From contig NZ_JAHVAA010000005.1 in NCBI RefSeq assembly GCF_019264485.1, forward strand, positions 45,160-109,159: a stretch of DNA of 64,000 bases, in the 5' to 3' direction. Below, one piece after another: positions 52,016 to 61,800 of the stretch. Both the position numbers and the translations under genes were made by a program. This DNA comes from Sediminibacterium sp. GTDB lineage: Bacteria; Bacteroidota; Bacteroidia; Chitinophagales; Chitinophagaceae. Position 1 is the stretch's first letter. Each line of letters opens with the position of its first letter. The notes beneath the pieces are model-generated. The model was given only the letters and a program-made list of their open reading frames with translations, did no database searches and had not been told where the DNA came from.

Positions 52016-54529
52016 TTAGTCGTCTACTAAATCTACGATATCAGTTCGGCTTTCCGAAAGCATCGAATTGAGTAGCTTTAGATCGTGATAGTTCAATTTA
52101 ATTACATTACTCCTCTTGATGGATCGTAAAAAATCATAAAAATAATTACTGATTTGCTTTGACATTACATCTTCGGGATCTTTGTCCATCAGCCTCTTTA
52201 ATAAACTAAACATTTCTCGGATTTCATCATTCGAAGGGACAATTTCAAACTTTCTTAAAAAAATAATTTTCTCATACAAGTACGTATGTGTCGAGAAAGC
52301 CCTCACCTCCAATTCTTCTCTTTTAGCTATCAAACGTAGTAATATTGTTTCGCCCTCGGCGAAAATTGTTCTTGCCAAACTAATGTTATTAAGAGAATTT
52401 GCTTGTTTGAGGTAATTTCTACCAATGGCATTTTTTACCATGTAGGAGCCTGGATTTATTACCTCTGCCTGTTTGAAATGGTTTAAAGCTTTGTCATATT
52501 CTCCTTCGGCTTGTTCAGTAATGCCCAACTGAATCCAAAAGTTATAGCTGCCGCTGAGATCGAGCTTTAGATCATAGAGCATTTCCTTAATTTCCTTAGT
52601 CTTAATTCCAAATCTTTTTCGTAAAAGCTTTTCGTTTGTAAGTGCGGCTTCTATTTGAGTCCAACTACTATGTCGATCACTAATTTGAGGCGCAATAGAT
52701 AGTAGAATATTTTTTACAAGAGTTATAATCTTAGTAACTGAACAAGTTTTTAATATTGATTGTAAATAGAAAATCGTTCTTAAGCTAACATCATTATTGG
52801 AGGTGTATTTTATGAAGTCCTCTATATTTTGTAGGGCCACCTTCGAGTTGCTTCCGAAAAGTAATGATATGAGTTCTTTTGGTACGCTAGGAAGATCAAG
52901 CTTTTCAAAAAGTGCAAGAATAATGAGTAAGTCACGTTCATCAGAGTCCTTTTTTAATATCGGTAATAAAGAATCAGAGATGCGAGTTCGAAAACCTTTG
53001 CCATATGTGATTTCATAAAGAATACTTAATAAGTCATTTTTGATAGTAATAAATTTAATCCTGTCGTAAATGTCATCGAATTCCTTTAAAGACCCGAGAT
53101 ATCCTTTTGTATTTAGCCTCTGTGCAATTTCTGACGCAAATTCTCTAGTGATTTTAGGCTCAAGAAAATATTCTTTATGAAAAGCATCAACAATATTGTA
53201 TCTTGATTTAAGATGTGAAGGAAGCCTGGATGTAGTGACTACTATAAGATGTTGTGAATGATGAATTAACTTTACTAAGCGTAGAATGTCTCTGTAATTA
53301 TAGCTAGCATTGTCATAAAGTAAGGCAAACTTCTTTTTTTCAGGGTTTAGCTTTGTCCATTTGAAAAATTCATAATAGTTAAAATGCTTTCCACGGAAAT
53401 CCCAAACTTCGTAGCCCAAGGAATCTAATTCGATGCCCGCTCTCAATAAAAAAGTACTTTTACCACTTAAACCTTTACCATAGATTGCAAATATTCTTGA
53501 TTCTTCAGTTTTGCTTGTGTCACAGAACTGTACTAAAGATTCAATTAGATCATTGTTCTGGAAATCCCATTCGTCAAAAATATCGAGCCAATTAGGTTCA
53601 AATCCAAAATATAAATTACTTTCATATTTCTTGATTGGTAATGTTTTTGATCTAATAGTCTTGAAACTTTCAAAGCCAAATCGCGTAAGATTTCTTAATT
53701 GATTTACTAAAGTGCTATCATTTGTAGTACTACGAATTGTTGAAACAAATTGAAAGAACGATTCTGTGTCCCATTCAATTAATAAAGCACCAATCTGCTT
53801 AATTTTACTTTTAAATATTATTGAGGGGAAAGGGTTTATGAATATTAGCTTGCCTTTTGATGATTGGTAGCCAGAGTTTTCATAAAGCTTTAGATAAAAA
53901 TCTATATTGTATTCATTAAAATCATGCCCAATAAAAATAATTGATTCAGAGTGCATATCTAATGAAAGACTATTAAATCTATAGTCTTTAGAAAGAATCA
54001 TTGTGTCTAAATAACTCTTATTGCTAAATGTCAAACCTTCGCTAGGGTTATTAACACAGCCATGAATCTTCAGTAGTTCAATCTTTCCTTTTTCAGAAAT
54101 GGTCGATCTTCTCTTGAAATTTTGAATTAATAATTCTTGATTTGTGTTTTTATAGCAAACTTCAACTATGTCGTCAATATTAGTAGTGTAAATTTTTTTC
54201 CAGGGATAAGAAGTTATGAGATGATGAAAAACAGCAGGCTTAGAATTTTTGAAATAGTCGACTAAATAATCGGTAAGATGAGCTTTGCTTTTTTCAATTT
54301 CACAAAAATCACATACTTCAGAAAGGTTGTATTTTTCCAAATCGGAGTATTCTGTGGACCCTTTCGGATACCTTAACAGTTCTGTGATAATATCAGATTT
54401 AAGCTGATTGCCTGTGGGTACATTTCGTCCTGAATGAGTTTTTGCGCCAAGAGAAAACCCAGCTCCAAGGAATAAAATGGGATCTTCTACCTCGATGATT
54501 CTCTTTAGTTCTTTTTCTTGATCAAGCAT
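52016..54529 (-). CDS. SIR2-STAND-TPR protein, candidate Avs5-like antiphage effector
   Basis: 837 aa. Residues ~10-265 are a SIR2-type NADase: LFLGAGFSLGA (19-29), YTTNIDD (114-120, Asn117/Asp119), catalytic His156 in KIHGC, and FIGHDFNE (199-206). Residues ~300-620 form a STAND NTPase: Walker A GKGLSGKST (351-359), Walker B FALLYDNAS (401-409), sensor VTTSR (431-435). Residues ~655-800 hold TPR-like helices (GITEQAEGEYDKALNHFKQA). Related Avs5 proteins recognise phage proteins and deplete NAD+. The gene stands alone in an accessory region. Sensor target and specificity are unknown. Confidence 0.85.
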   Translation of the reverse strand: MLDQEKELKRIIEVEDPILFLGAGFSLGAKTHSGRNVPTGNQLKSDIITELLRYPKGSTEYSDLEKYNLSEVCDFCEIEKSKAHLTDYLVDYFKNSKPAVFHHLITSYPWKKIYTTNIDDIVEVCYKNTNQELLIQNFKRRSTISEKGKIELLKIHGCVNNPSEGLTFSNKSYLDTMILSKDYRFNSLSLDMHSESIIFIGHDFNEYNIDFYLKLYENSGYQSSKGKLIFINPFPSIIFKSKIKQIGALLIEWDTESFFQFVSTIRSTTNDSTLVNQLRNLTRFGFESFKTIRSKTLPIKKYESNLYFGFEPNWLDIFDEWDFQNNDLIESLVQFCDTSKTEESRIFAIYGKGLSGKSTFLLRAGIELDSLGYEVWDFRGKHFNYYEFFKWTKLNPEKKKFALLYDNASYNYRDILRLVKLIHHSQHLIVVTTSRLPSHLKSRYNIVDAFHKEYFLEPKITREFASEIAQRLNTKGYLGSLKEFDDIYDRIKFITIKNDLLSILYEITYGKGFRTRISDSLLPILKKDSDERDLLIILALFEKLDLPSVPKELISLLFGSNSKVALQNIEDFIKYTSNNDVSLRTIFYLQSILKTCSVTKIITLVKNILLSIAPQISDRHSSWTQIEAALTNEKLLRKRFGIKTKEIKEMLYDLKLDLSGSYNFWIQLGITEQAEGEYDKALNHFKQAEVINPGSYMVKNAIGRNYLKQANSLNNISLARTIFAEGETILLRLIAKREELEVRAFSTHTYLYEKIIFLRKFEIVPSNDEIREMFSLLKRLMDKDPEDVMSKQISNYFYDFLRSIKRSNVIKLNYHDLKLLNSMLSESRTDIVDLVDD

Positions 54530-54905
54530 AAGGTCATATTGATAATGAAATATATTTAGACGAACAGCTTATAATTTGCGAATGTGGGGGAGTTGGTCTG
54601 TCGTAGGCTTGGCTAAATTTTTATTGATATAGCTAATTTACTGAACCCTTATCATTATTCCTACTCTTGAGCAATAAATTCTACCAACCAACTTTTACAA
54701 AATCTATGTTACATGCAGTTTATAATATTTTCTTGTCTTGAATTTTTACTCTATAGCTAAGATATAGCCACCAGATGAAGTACTAAGTATAAATGATAGG
54801 ATGTTACAGTCTCCCTGAGCAATCCGCTAATTAATGAAAACGATTTTATCTATGTCTATATTTCTTAAAAAGAGAGGGTACATAAAACTATATAGTGAAT
54901 GCCGT
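54530..54905. other. Gene-free AT-rich spacer
   Basis: 376 bp with no coding frame of quality, no repeats shared with 50.5-52.0 kb and no clear hairpin. It must contain the promoter of the SIR2-STAND gene. Confidence 0.5.
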
Positions 54906-55499
54906 TTAGACATTTGAATACATCTGGTCAAATCGATGGCGACTTTGTTGATTATTATTTAATTCTAACAAATAAGCCTCGAAATCGTTTTTGATATCTC
55001 TAAGCAACTTGGAAGGACTAACTTTTACGTCAGTGTTACCAATAAATTCTATACTATGATGAAAGCTGTTATTTATTATCATCTTCTCTTCAACCATTCC
55101 ATTGTGGAATAAACCGCATCTTGCTTGTTTATATAGGCTTCTTAATTGAACGTCTGTAAATCTATCAGGATAAATTCTCTGCAACGAAGAAACAAAGAAT
55201 GCTGAACTTTGTCCATTACTGCTTAAACCCTGTCGATATTGTTCAATACCTTCAATATAAGATAAGCATATCATCAAAACAATAAAGCCTTTATTCTTTT
55301 GATGTGAAAGAGTTGTCGCAGGGTTTAGAAACCATTCTTTAACTTGTCTTTCATAGATAAGTATCTTGTGATTTACATTGTATGGGTCTAATTCATTAGT
55401 AGAGACTTCGTCCAATACATGGGGTGTATAATTATTATCAAGCCAACCAAAAATTCCTGGTGCGATATAGATAGGTTCTTGTCTAAGTTTTTTTGACAT
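54906..55499 (-). CDS. Helical protein with HEPN-type R-x4-H motif
   Basis: 197 aa, soluble, mostly helical. Helix GFIVLMICLSYIEGIEQYRQ (71-90) is followed by QLRSLYKQARCGLFHNGM with Arg127-x4-His132 and Asn133, the HEPN ribonuclease signature in its usual place after a helix. The N-terminal PIYIAPGIFGWLDNN is unusual for minimal HEPN toxins. I do not recognise the family. It lies next to the SIR2-STAND gene on the same strand but 376 bp apart, so shared function is possible rather than shown. No nucleotidyltransferase partner is adjacent. Confidence 0.6.
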   Translation of the reverse strand: MSKKLRQEPIYIAPGIFGWLDNNYTPHVLDEVSTNELDPYNVNHKILIYERQVKEWFLNPATTLSHQKNKGFIVLMICLSYIEGIEQYRQGLSSNGQSSAFFVSSLQRIYPDRFTDVQLRSLYKQARCGLFHNGMVEEKMIINNSFHHSIEFIGNTDVKVSPSKLLRDIKNDFEAYLLELNNNQQSRHRFDQMYSNV

Positions 55500-55660
55500 T
55501 TGGGAAGTTTATGTAAATAGCGTACAACTCATAAATTTACGCAATTCTCTTCAACATATATAAAATTTAACTCTATTGAAATTCAACACGTTATCTAAAA
55601 TCAAACACTAATTAGCGCAAAACAGCATTACTGATTTTGTCTTTACTTATGCTAAACAAA

Positions 55661-55697
55661 AAACCTTCTGAAAAGCAAATCACTTTTCAAAAGGTTT
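55661..55697 (-). terminator. Terminator of the GH9 gene (minus strand)
   Basis: On the minus strand, AAACCTTTTGAAAAG pairs with CTTTTCAGAAGGTTT around TGATTTG, and is followed by TTTTGTTT. It lies 59 bp past the GH9 stop and separates that gene from the HEPN-like gene. Confidence 0.75.
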
Positions 55698-55755
55698 ATC
55701 TCGCAAAGCGAAGTAGTATACACTAACACCTAATATCTAACCCCCCAACCCCTCC

Positions 55756-58275
55756 TCATTTCACCAAACTCCTAAACGCCTCCCCAAAAATCAAATACCC
55801 TGTATTCCCCCCAATCGTTCCCTCATTCTGTCCCCATAAAAAAGGCCAGTCATCGTAGTTCTCAAAATGGTCGGGTTTGCGGAAGAGAATACCGGGGGCT
55901 ACATTGCCGGGAATGAATGAGAAATCGGCGCGGTTGTTTCCATAGAAAACATTTTTGGGGCGTGTGGCACCCAGCGTGGCCACTAATGAATAATTGTGGT
56001 AGGGGTGACAACCAAATAAATAATTACTGGCTTTGTACAACTGTTTGCTGTCGATGATATCAGGAAAAAATTTATGCGCAAAACAAACCGTGGTGCCAAA
56101 GCCCACCACATCGCCACTGCCTGCCCAGTTGCCCAAACCAATGGGTACTCCGTAGGGATTGTTTTTTTCCAGACTGTCTATATAGTCTTTGTACTTCACC
56201 ACATAAGGCCGGAGCTTATCTATAAAAGAAGCATTCATATACGGCACAGCATCCAATGCCGTAGAAAGGGTAAAGCTCACATTGCGTTCGAGTGCGGGCC
56301 ATAAGAGTTTCAGGAATTCATCGGAATAAGTTTGTTCTCCGGTGGCAATAAAGAGTTGCAGGTAGGTGGCCATATTGGCTGAGCCAAAGGGTCCCGCATT
56401 TTCCTGCGGTTGATTAGCCATTAAATCGCTGGCTTCTTTCAGCAGTCTTTTCGATTGTTTCAATGCTCTGTCGGCCAGCCCATCATTATACCCTTTCAGT
56501 GCGCGGCTGGCAGCGGCAAACATGGTGGCGGCGCGAAAATCGAGTCGGGGGTTGCGGCTGGTAAAAGCCCACATATCATCTTTCACACCACTCGATTTTC
56601 CATCGGCAGCTATTTCATGCGCACCCAGTTTGGGGTTATAGGGCAAACCATCTGTAATGGATGCCGCATCGCCTAAGTGGTGATAATTATCCAGCACCGC
56701 ATTCGACAATGTCTGCGCCATATGCCCGATAATCTCCGCCTGTGCCAGCAGGTTCAATGTACCATGTTCAATATACTGTAGTATATCGGGTGTGCCATCG
56801 GGGCGATGCAGATCAACATAACGTTGTTGCTGGTTTACAAAAGTCTGGTCGCGTTGTGGTTTAAAATATTCCCAGGTCTTTACAAAGTTTTGAACCACGC
56901 CAATATTGGCACCGGTTTCAATATCAAAATCGCCGGCATCAAAAAAGCCGCCGATGTTTAAACCGGGTATCAGTTCGAGTGCTTTGTATTTGGTATCGGT
57001 GGTTGGCCCCTGCCGGTGCAGATCGAAATGATCGGTATTGGGAGGAGCCTGCAGGTAGCCTTCTTTAAAAGGTTCGCCATGCCATATGCGGTAGCCTTCA
57101 TTCACGGTCATATGGTTCATGTGAATCGGAATCCACACATCGCTGGTGGCTTTGGTAATGTTGTCGTAGACATTTTTCTCTATTAAAAAATTATTCGTCT
57201 TCACCGCACCATACTGAATATAATAAATGCCCGGAGTGGTTACCGATGAGAAATCGAATTTTACATAGTGGTATTTAAAGTAATCGCCCCATGGCACTAC
57301 ATTGCCTGTGAATACTTTGGTGGCAGTACCATCATCACCCAGTTTATACAGCGATGCGCTGGTTTCGGGTTTGTCTTTTTTATCGAGTTCAATCACCGAA
57401 ATTTTGGGTTGCGATGGCTGGTAACCTACTTGAGAGAAACCAATATTGGGTTCTCTGATCCAGCCATCAATGGCATTGGCATCAACGGTCCAGCTCAGCA
57501 CTTTACCTGTTTTACCGGCGGGCAGTGTACTGCGCACTACAAACCAGCCGTTCTGTGCGAGAATGCGTCCATCATAGAGCAGGAGGTCGGCATCGGGCGA
57601 ACTTATTTTCACGAGGCGTGACGGATCATCGGGTGCCAGCACCATACTGCGACCCGTTTCGAGTGGCAGTGGATCAATAAATTTTCCGGAGCCCCTGTCA
57701 TCAGATGTATTGTATCCTTTAAACTGTTTGGGTTTTTCGCTGTTGGGTTTGGCCTGGGTATTACCCACCACATAGCGGGGAAAGCGGTTGTAACGGCCAT
57801 CTACCAGATAGGCTTTGTTCCAGTATTGTGAGGGGAGAAATTCGAGGTTAAACCCGGCTTTGCCCTCCAGTGCTTTGGGCAGGGGTTTATCGAGGTACAC
57901 GGCAATTTCAATTGCCTTGCCTTTGGCGGTTACCACAATGCGTGAGTCGAAATCGTATTCTGCATACCGTAGCGAAGCTTCTATGGTTTTTAGCATACGG
58001 TCTATTTTCCGGTTCGAAATTACCGGCACCAGGTCCCACTGTTCGGGTGTGCTGGAGAGTCGTATGGCGCCTCCCTGTGCGGTTCGCACGCCGTGGTGTA
58101 TGAGTTCTATACCGGCATTTTTTTCATCATTAAATCCGCCGGTAAAGAGGTTGCTGTAGATGAGATAATTCACGCCCTGTTTTTCAAAATATTCCAGCTC
58201 ATTGAGTTTAAGCTCCTGGGCAGTGAGGATAGCAATAGAAAAGCAGGCAAATAACGTAGCAAGTATTTTTTTCAT
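55756..58275 (-). CDS. Secreted glycoside hydrolase family 9 protein
   Basis: 839 aa. Signal peptide 1-20 (AILTAQ), an N-terminal region that looks beta-rich to about 270, an Ig-like CelD_N domain (~275-365: FSQVGYQPSQPKISVIELDK), then the (alpha/alpha)6 barrel with catalytic bases in GGFFDAGDFD (442-451), GCHPYHNYSLVATLG, and the acid Glu818 in GQNEGTIGGNTGYL. These fit GH9. Activity is usually on beta-1,4-glucans, but related forms act as exo-glucosidases. It is divergent from a second SusC/SusD pair, as expected for a glycan utilisation locus. Confidence 0.88.
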   Translation of the reverse strand: MKKILATLFACFSIAILTAQELKLNELEYFEKQGVNYLIYSNLFTGGFNDEKNAGIELIHHGVRTAQGGAIRLSSTPEQWDLVPVISNRKIDRMLKTIEASLRYAEYDFDSRIVVTAKGKAIEIAVYLDKPLPKALEGKAGFNLEFLPSQYWNKAYLVDGRYNRFPRYVVGNTQAKPNSEKPKQFKGYNTSDDRGSGKFIDPLPLETGRSMVLAPDDPSRLVKISSPDADLLLYDGRILAQNGWFVVRSTLPAGKTGKVLSWTVDANAIDGWIREPNIGFSQVGYQPSQPKISVIELDKKDKPETSASLYKLGDDGTATKVFTGNVVPWGDYFKYHYVKFDFSSVTTPGIYYIQYGAVKTNNFLIEKNVYDNITKATSDVWIPIHMNHMTVNEGYRIWHGEPFKEGYLQAPPNTDHFDLHRQGPTTDTKYKALELIPGLNIGGFFDAGDFDIETGANIGVVQNFVKTWEYFKPQRDQTFVNQQQRYVDLHRPDGTPDILQYIEHGTLNLLAQAEIIGHMAQTLSNAVLDNYHHLGDAASITDGLPYNPKLGAHEIAADGKSSGVKDDMWAFTSRNPRLDFRAATMFAAASRALKGYNDGLADRALKQSKRLLKEASDLMANQPQENAGPFGSANMATYLQLFIATGEQTYSDEFLKLLWPALERNVSFTLSTALDAVPYMNASFIDKLRPYVVKYKDYIDSLEKNNPYGVPIGLGNWAGSGDVVGFGTTVCFAHKFFPDIIDSKQLYKASNYLFGCHPYHNYSLVATLGATRPKNVFYGNNRADFSFIPGNVAPGILFRKPDHFENYDDWPFLWGQNEGTIGGNTGYLIFGEAFRSLVK

Positions 58276-58303
58276 AAGGCAATTGTATGGCTGAGTGTAA
58301 ATT

Positions 58304-58319
58304 ACGCAATCGGTTGCAT
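58304..58319. promoter_or_regulatory. LacI-type operator-like palindrome upstream of GH9
   Basis: ACGCAATCGGTTGCAT is a near-palindrome with central CG (GCAA-TCGG-TTGC, ten of twelve positions symmetric). It lies 29 bp upstream of the GH9 start, in a position to repress it. The binding protein is not known; the LacI-family gene at 11971 is one candidate. Confidence 0.35.
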
Positions 58320-58349
58320 AAAAAAAGGTGGGAGGGAGAAATTTTTAGG

Positions 58350-58520
58350 AGGGGAGTCCGGGAGTCCGGAAGACCGAAAGACCGGAAGAGAATAAGGAAT
58401 ATGAAATAAGGAATAAGAAATCAGGAAATAAAGGGGCAAGGAATCAAGGGTTAGGAAATCAAAAAATCAAAGATCAAAAATTCAAAAAATCAGACATCCG
58501 ACATCCTCCATCAAACATTT
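58350..58520. repeat. Low-complexity spacer of tandem purine-rich words
   Basis: Begins with tandem gggagtccgg / aagaccgaaagaccgg units, followed by aaggaatatgaaataagg and aaatcaaaaaatcaaagat words. A shorter relative (gactttcggtcatctgactt) is found at 10470-10496. It has no coding potential. The same kind of word repetition is seen in the hairpins elsewhere in the window. Confidence 0.5.
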
Positions 58521-58672
58521 GCCTTCTCATTTCTTCATTCAATATTCGATATTCATTATTCCTCTGTTCTGTGAGATCGTTGCCGGGAACGTTTGCGTAA
58601 AAAAAGGCATTGGCAATGCTTCGGGGTTTCTCCGGTTAAGCGTAGAATTGATTAACGAAAAACGCTCCAAAT

Positions 58673-58832
58673 CCCCCTTCAGGGGGCTAGGGGGTAAACT
58701 GCTTGCCATGAATCTGTACGAGAAACATTCACCTCTTTGTACCACATCCTGTGGTAATATACCATCATCCCTTATTATAACGAACATTAAACCGAAACGC
58801 TTCCTTTATTCCCCCTTTAGGGGGCAAGGGGG
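58673..58832. repeat. Two copies of a CCCCCTT-AGGGGG palindrome in the susC leader
   Basis: CCCCCTTCAGGGGGCTAG plus GGGG at 58673-58694, and CCCCCTTTAGGGGGCAAG plus GGGG at 58811-58832. Both are followed by aaa(c/t)tgcttgc, so the unit is about 40 bp and duplicated. In frame with susC they read SPFRGLGGK and SPFRGQGGR. They may fold in the leader RNA. Confidence 0.8.
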
Positions 58833-58848
58833 CAGAAATTGCTTGCTT

Positions 58849-61800
58849 ATGCCAAAGAAAATGAAGCTGATGGGGCTAGCCACCCTCTTACTGCTTTTAA
58901 CGGGTATGTTTACCTATGCCCAGAACAGTTTTGAAATAAAAGGCCGTGTAACCGGTGCCGATAACCAGCCACTGGAAGGAGTAAGTGTAAGGGTGAAAGG
59001 ATCGCAGAACGGTACCGTTACCTCGAAAGACGGTAACTACCGCTTACTCGCCGCCAATGGCCGTGTTACGCTGGTATTTAGCTCTGTAGGTTTTACTGCC
59101 AAAGAAGAAGCAGTAAACGGCAGAAATACCATCAATGCCTCACTCGCTGCTGCTACTGCAGAAACATTGGATGATGTAGTAGTAATCGGTTACCAGACCG
59201 TTAAAAGAAAAAACCTGCTGGCATCCGTTGCCAGCGTGGGTGCAAGAGATCTGAAAGATATTCCCATTAACTCTGCAGCAGAAGCACTCAGTGGCCGATT
59301 GGCCGGTGTTACGGCTACCACAGCAGAAGGTTCTCCTGATGCTGATATCCGTATCAGGGTAAGAGGTGGTATGTCTATTACTGGTGATAACTCTCCGTTA
59401 TACATTGTAGATGGTGTGCAGGTAGAAAATGGTTTATCTGCCTTATCGCCTCAGAATATTGAAAGTATCGATGTGCTGAAAGATGCAGCCGCCACCGCCA
59501 TCTATGGCGCCCGTGGTGCCAATGGTGTTATCGTTATTACTACCAAAAGCGGTAAACCCGGCAGAATGGTGGTAAGCTATAATGGTTTTGTTGGGGTTAA
59601 AGAACTGGCCAAAAAACTGAAAGTGCAAACGCCCTACGATTATGTGCTGTACCAGTATGAAAGATCAAGGGGCAGTGCTACCGACAGTGCCAGTTTCGCC
59701 AGAAATTTTGGTACTACCTGGGACACTTTATCCAACTACAAAAATGTGAACACGGTAGACTGGCAGGATGAAGTGATGGGTCGCACAGGCATCATGCAAA
59801 CCCATAACGTATCTGCCATGGGTGGCAATAAAAAAATCACCTACAGTTTCGGGTATACTTATAATGATGATAAAGCAATTGTACTCAATTCAAATTATCG
59901 CCGTCACTTACTCAACCTGAAAGCAGATTACAAAATATTAAGCAACCTGAAACTGGCTGTTACAGGTCGTTATACCAGTACCAATGTATATGGTGCAGGA
60001 ACTTCATCAGACCAGGGAACATCTTATAACCGTTTGCGTAATGCGGTTAAGTACAGACCCTTTCTTTCTGCCGCACAGGATATAGATGATGCCGATCCGC
60101 TGGCCGATCCCAATGTGGGTAATGGTTTGAACCTGGTGAATCCTATTTCACTGGCCAATGCAGAATTCAGACGTAAAACTTCAGATGTATACAACTTTAC
60201 GGCTGCCGCTACGTATACCATTCTTAAAAACCTGAATTTTAAATCTACCATCGGTTACGACAGACAGAATAGTATTGATCGTCAGTTCAGCGATTCCATC
60301 ACACCATTTGCCGTGATTCAGGGTGGAAGAAAAGCGATTGTTACACTCGATACCGTTAACAGAACAACCATTACCAATACCAATACACTCACTTATTCAG
60401 TTAACGGGTATAAAGACAAACACGATTTCACCATCCTCGTGGGTCAGGAAACCTATGACCTGCGTACAGAACGTTATACCAGTCAGTTCCGCGATTATCC
60501 AACTTTTACATCTGTACAGGATGCATTAACCAAAACATCGCTGGCCAACAGGTTTGCGGGTTTTCCGAGAGTGAATAAAACAAGGTACACGAGCATGTCG
60601 TTCTTTAGTGCCCTGAGTTATTCCTATGTAGATAAATATTATTTCTCTTTCAACCTCCGTGCCGATGGTGCTTCCAAATTTGCACCGGGTAAACAATGGG
60701 GTTATTTCCCCTCGGGTTCGTTTGCCTGGAGGGCCAAGAATGAAAAGTTCCTGAAAAATGTGAGCTTCCTCAGCGATCTGAAATTCCGTGTAGGTTTTGG
60801 TACCGTGGGTAATAACCGTATTAACGATTATCTCTTCCTTACCACTTTCAGAAACGATGGCGGTTTGTATTATGGCATGAACAATGAAATTGTAAATGCT
60901 TTCTATTCTGCCGGTCTGGTGAATGAAAACCTGCGCTGGGAGTCAACACTCAATAAAAACTTTGGGGTTGATATCAGTCTCTTTAAAAACAGGCTGAACC
61001 TGAGTGTAGATATTTACAACAACAGTTCGAAAGACCTCTTACTGAATGTACCCATTGCACCCACATATGGTTATACCTCACAGTTACAGAATGTAGGTAA
61101 AACCACCAATAAAGGTGTGGAATTGCAACTGAGTACCACACCCATCCGTAACAAAGATTTCAGCTGGACCATCTCCTACAATATGGCCTTCAACAAAAAT
61201 AATGTGGAGCAACTGGGGCTGAACCAGAAATCATTCTTCCCTGCTGCCAGCTGGGGTGTTTCCGGACAACCCACCGATTATCTGGTACGCATCGGAAGTC
61301 CAACCAGTGCTATCTGGGGTTTGGTAACAGATGGTTTTTATAAAGTAAGCGATTTCGATTACAATACCGGCACAGGCGTTTATACACTGAAAGCTGGTAT
61401 GGTGAGTAATGCAGGTATCATCGGACCGGTTCAGCCAGGTTCTATTAAATTCAAAGACCTGAATGGCGACGGTACCATTACACTGGATAACGACAGAACG
61501 GTTATCGGTAATCCATTACCTAAATTCACAGGTGGTTTAAATCAGCAGTTCACGTATAAGAACTGGGATATGAGCATCTTCATGAACTTCTCTTATGGTA
61601 ATGATGTATACAATGCAAATAAGATTGAGTTTACCAATGGTTATACCGCCAATTCAAATATGCTCGATATCATGAGCAATCGTTGGAAAGTGGTAACGGC
61701 AACCGGTCAAACAGCGCAGTATGTAAACGGCAGCAACCAGGTGGTAGGTATTGCACCAGATCAGCTGGCTGCGCTCAATGCCAATGCAACCATCTGGCAG

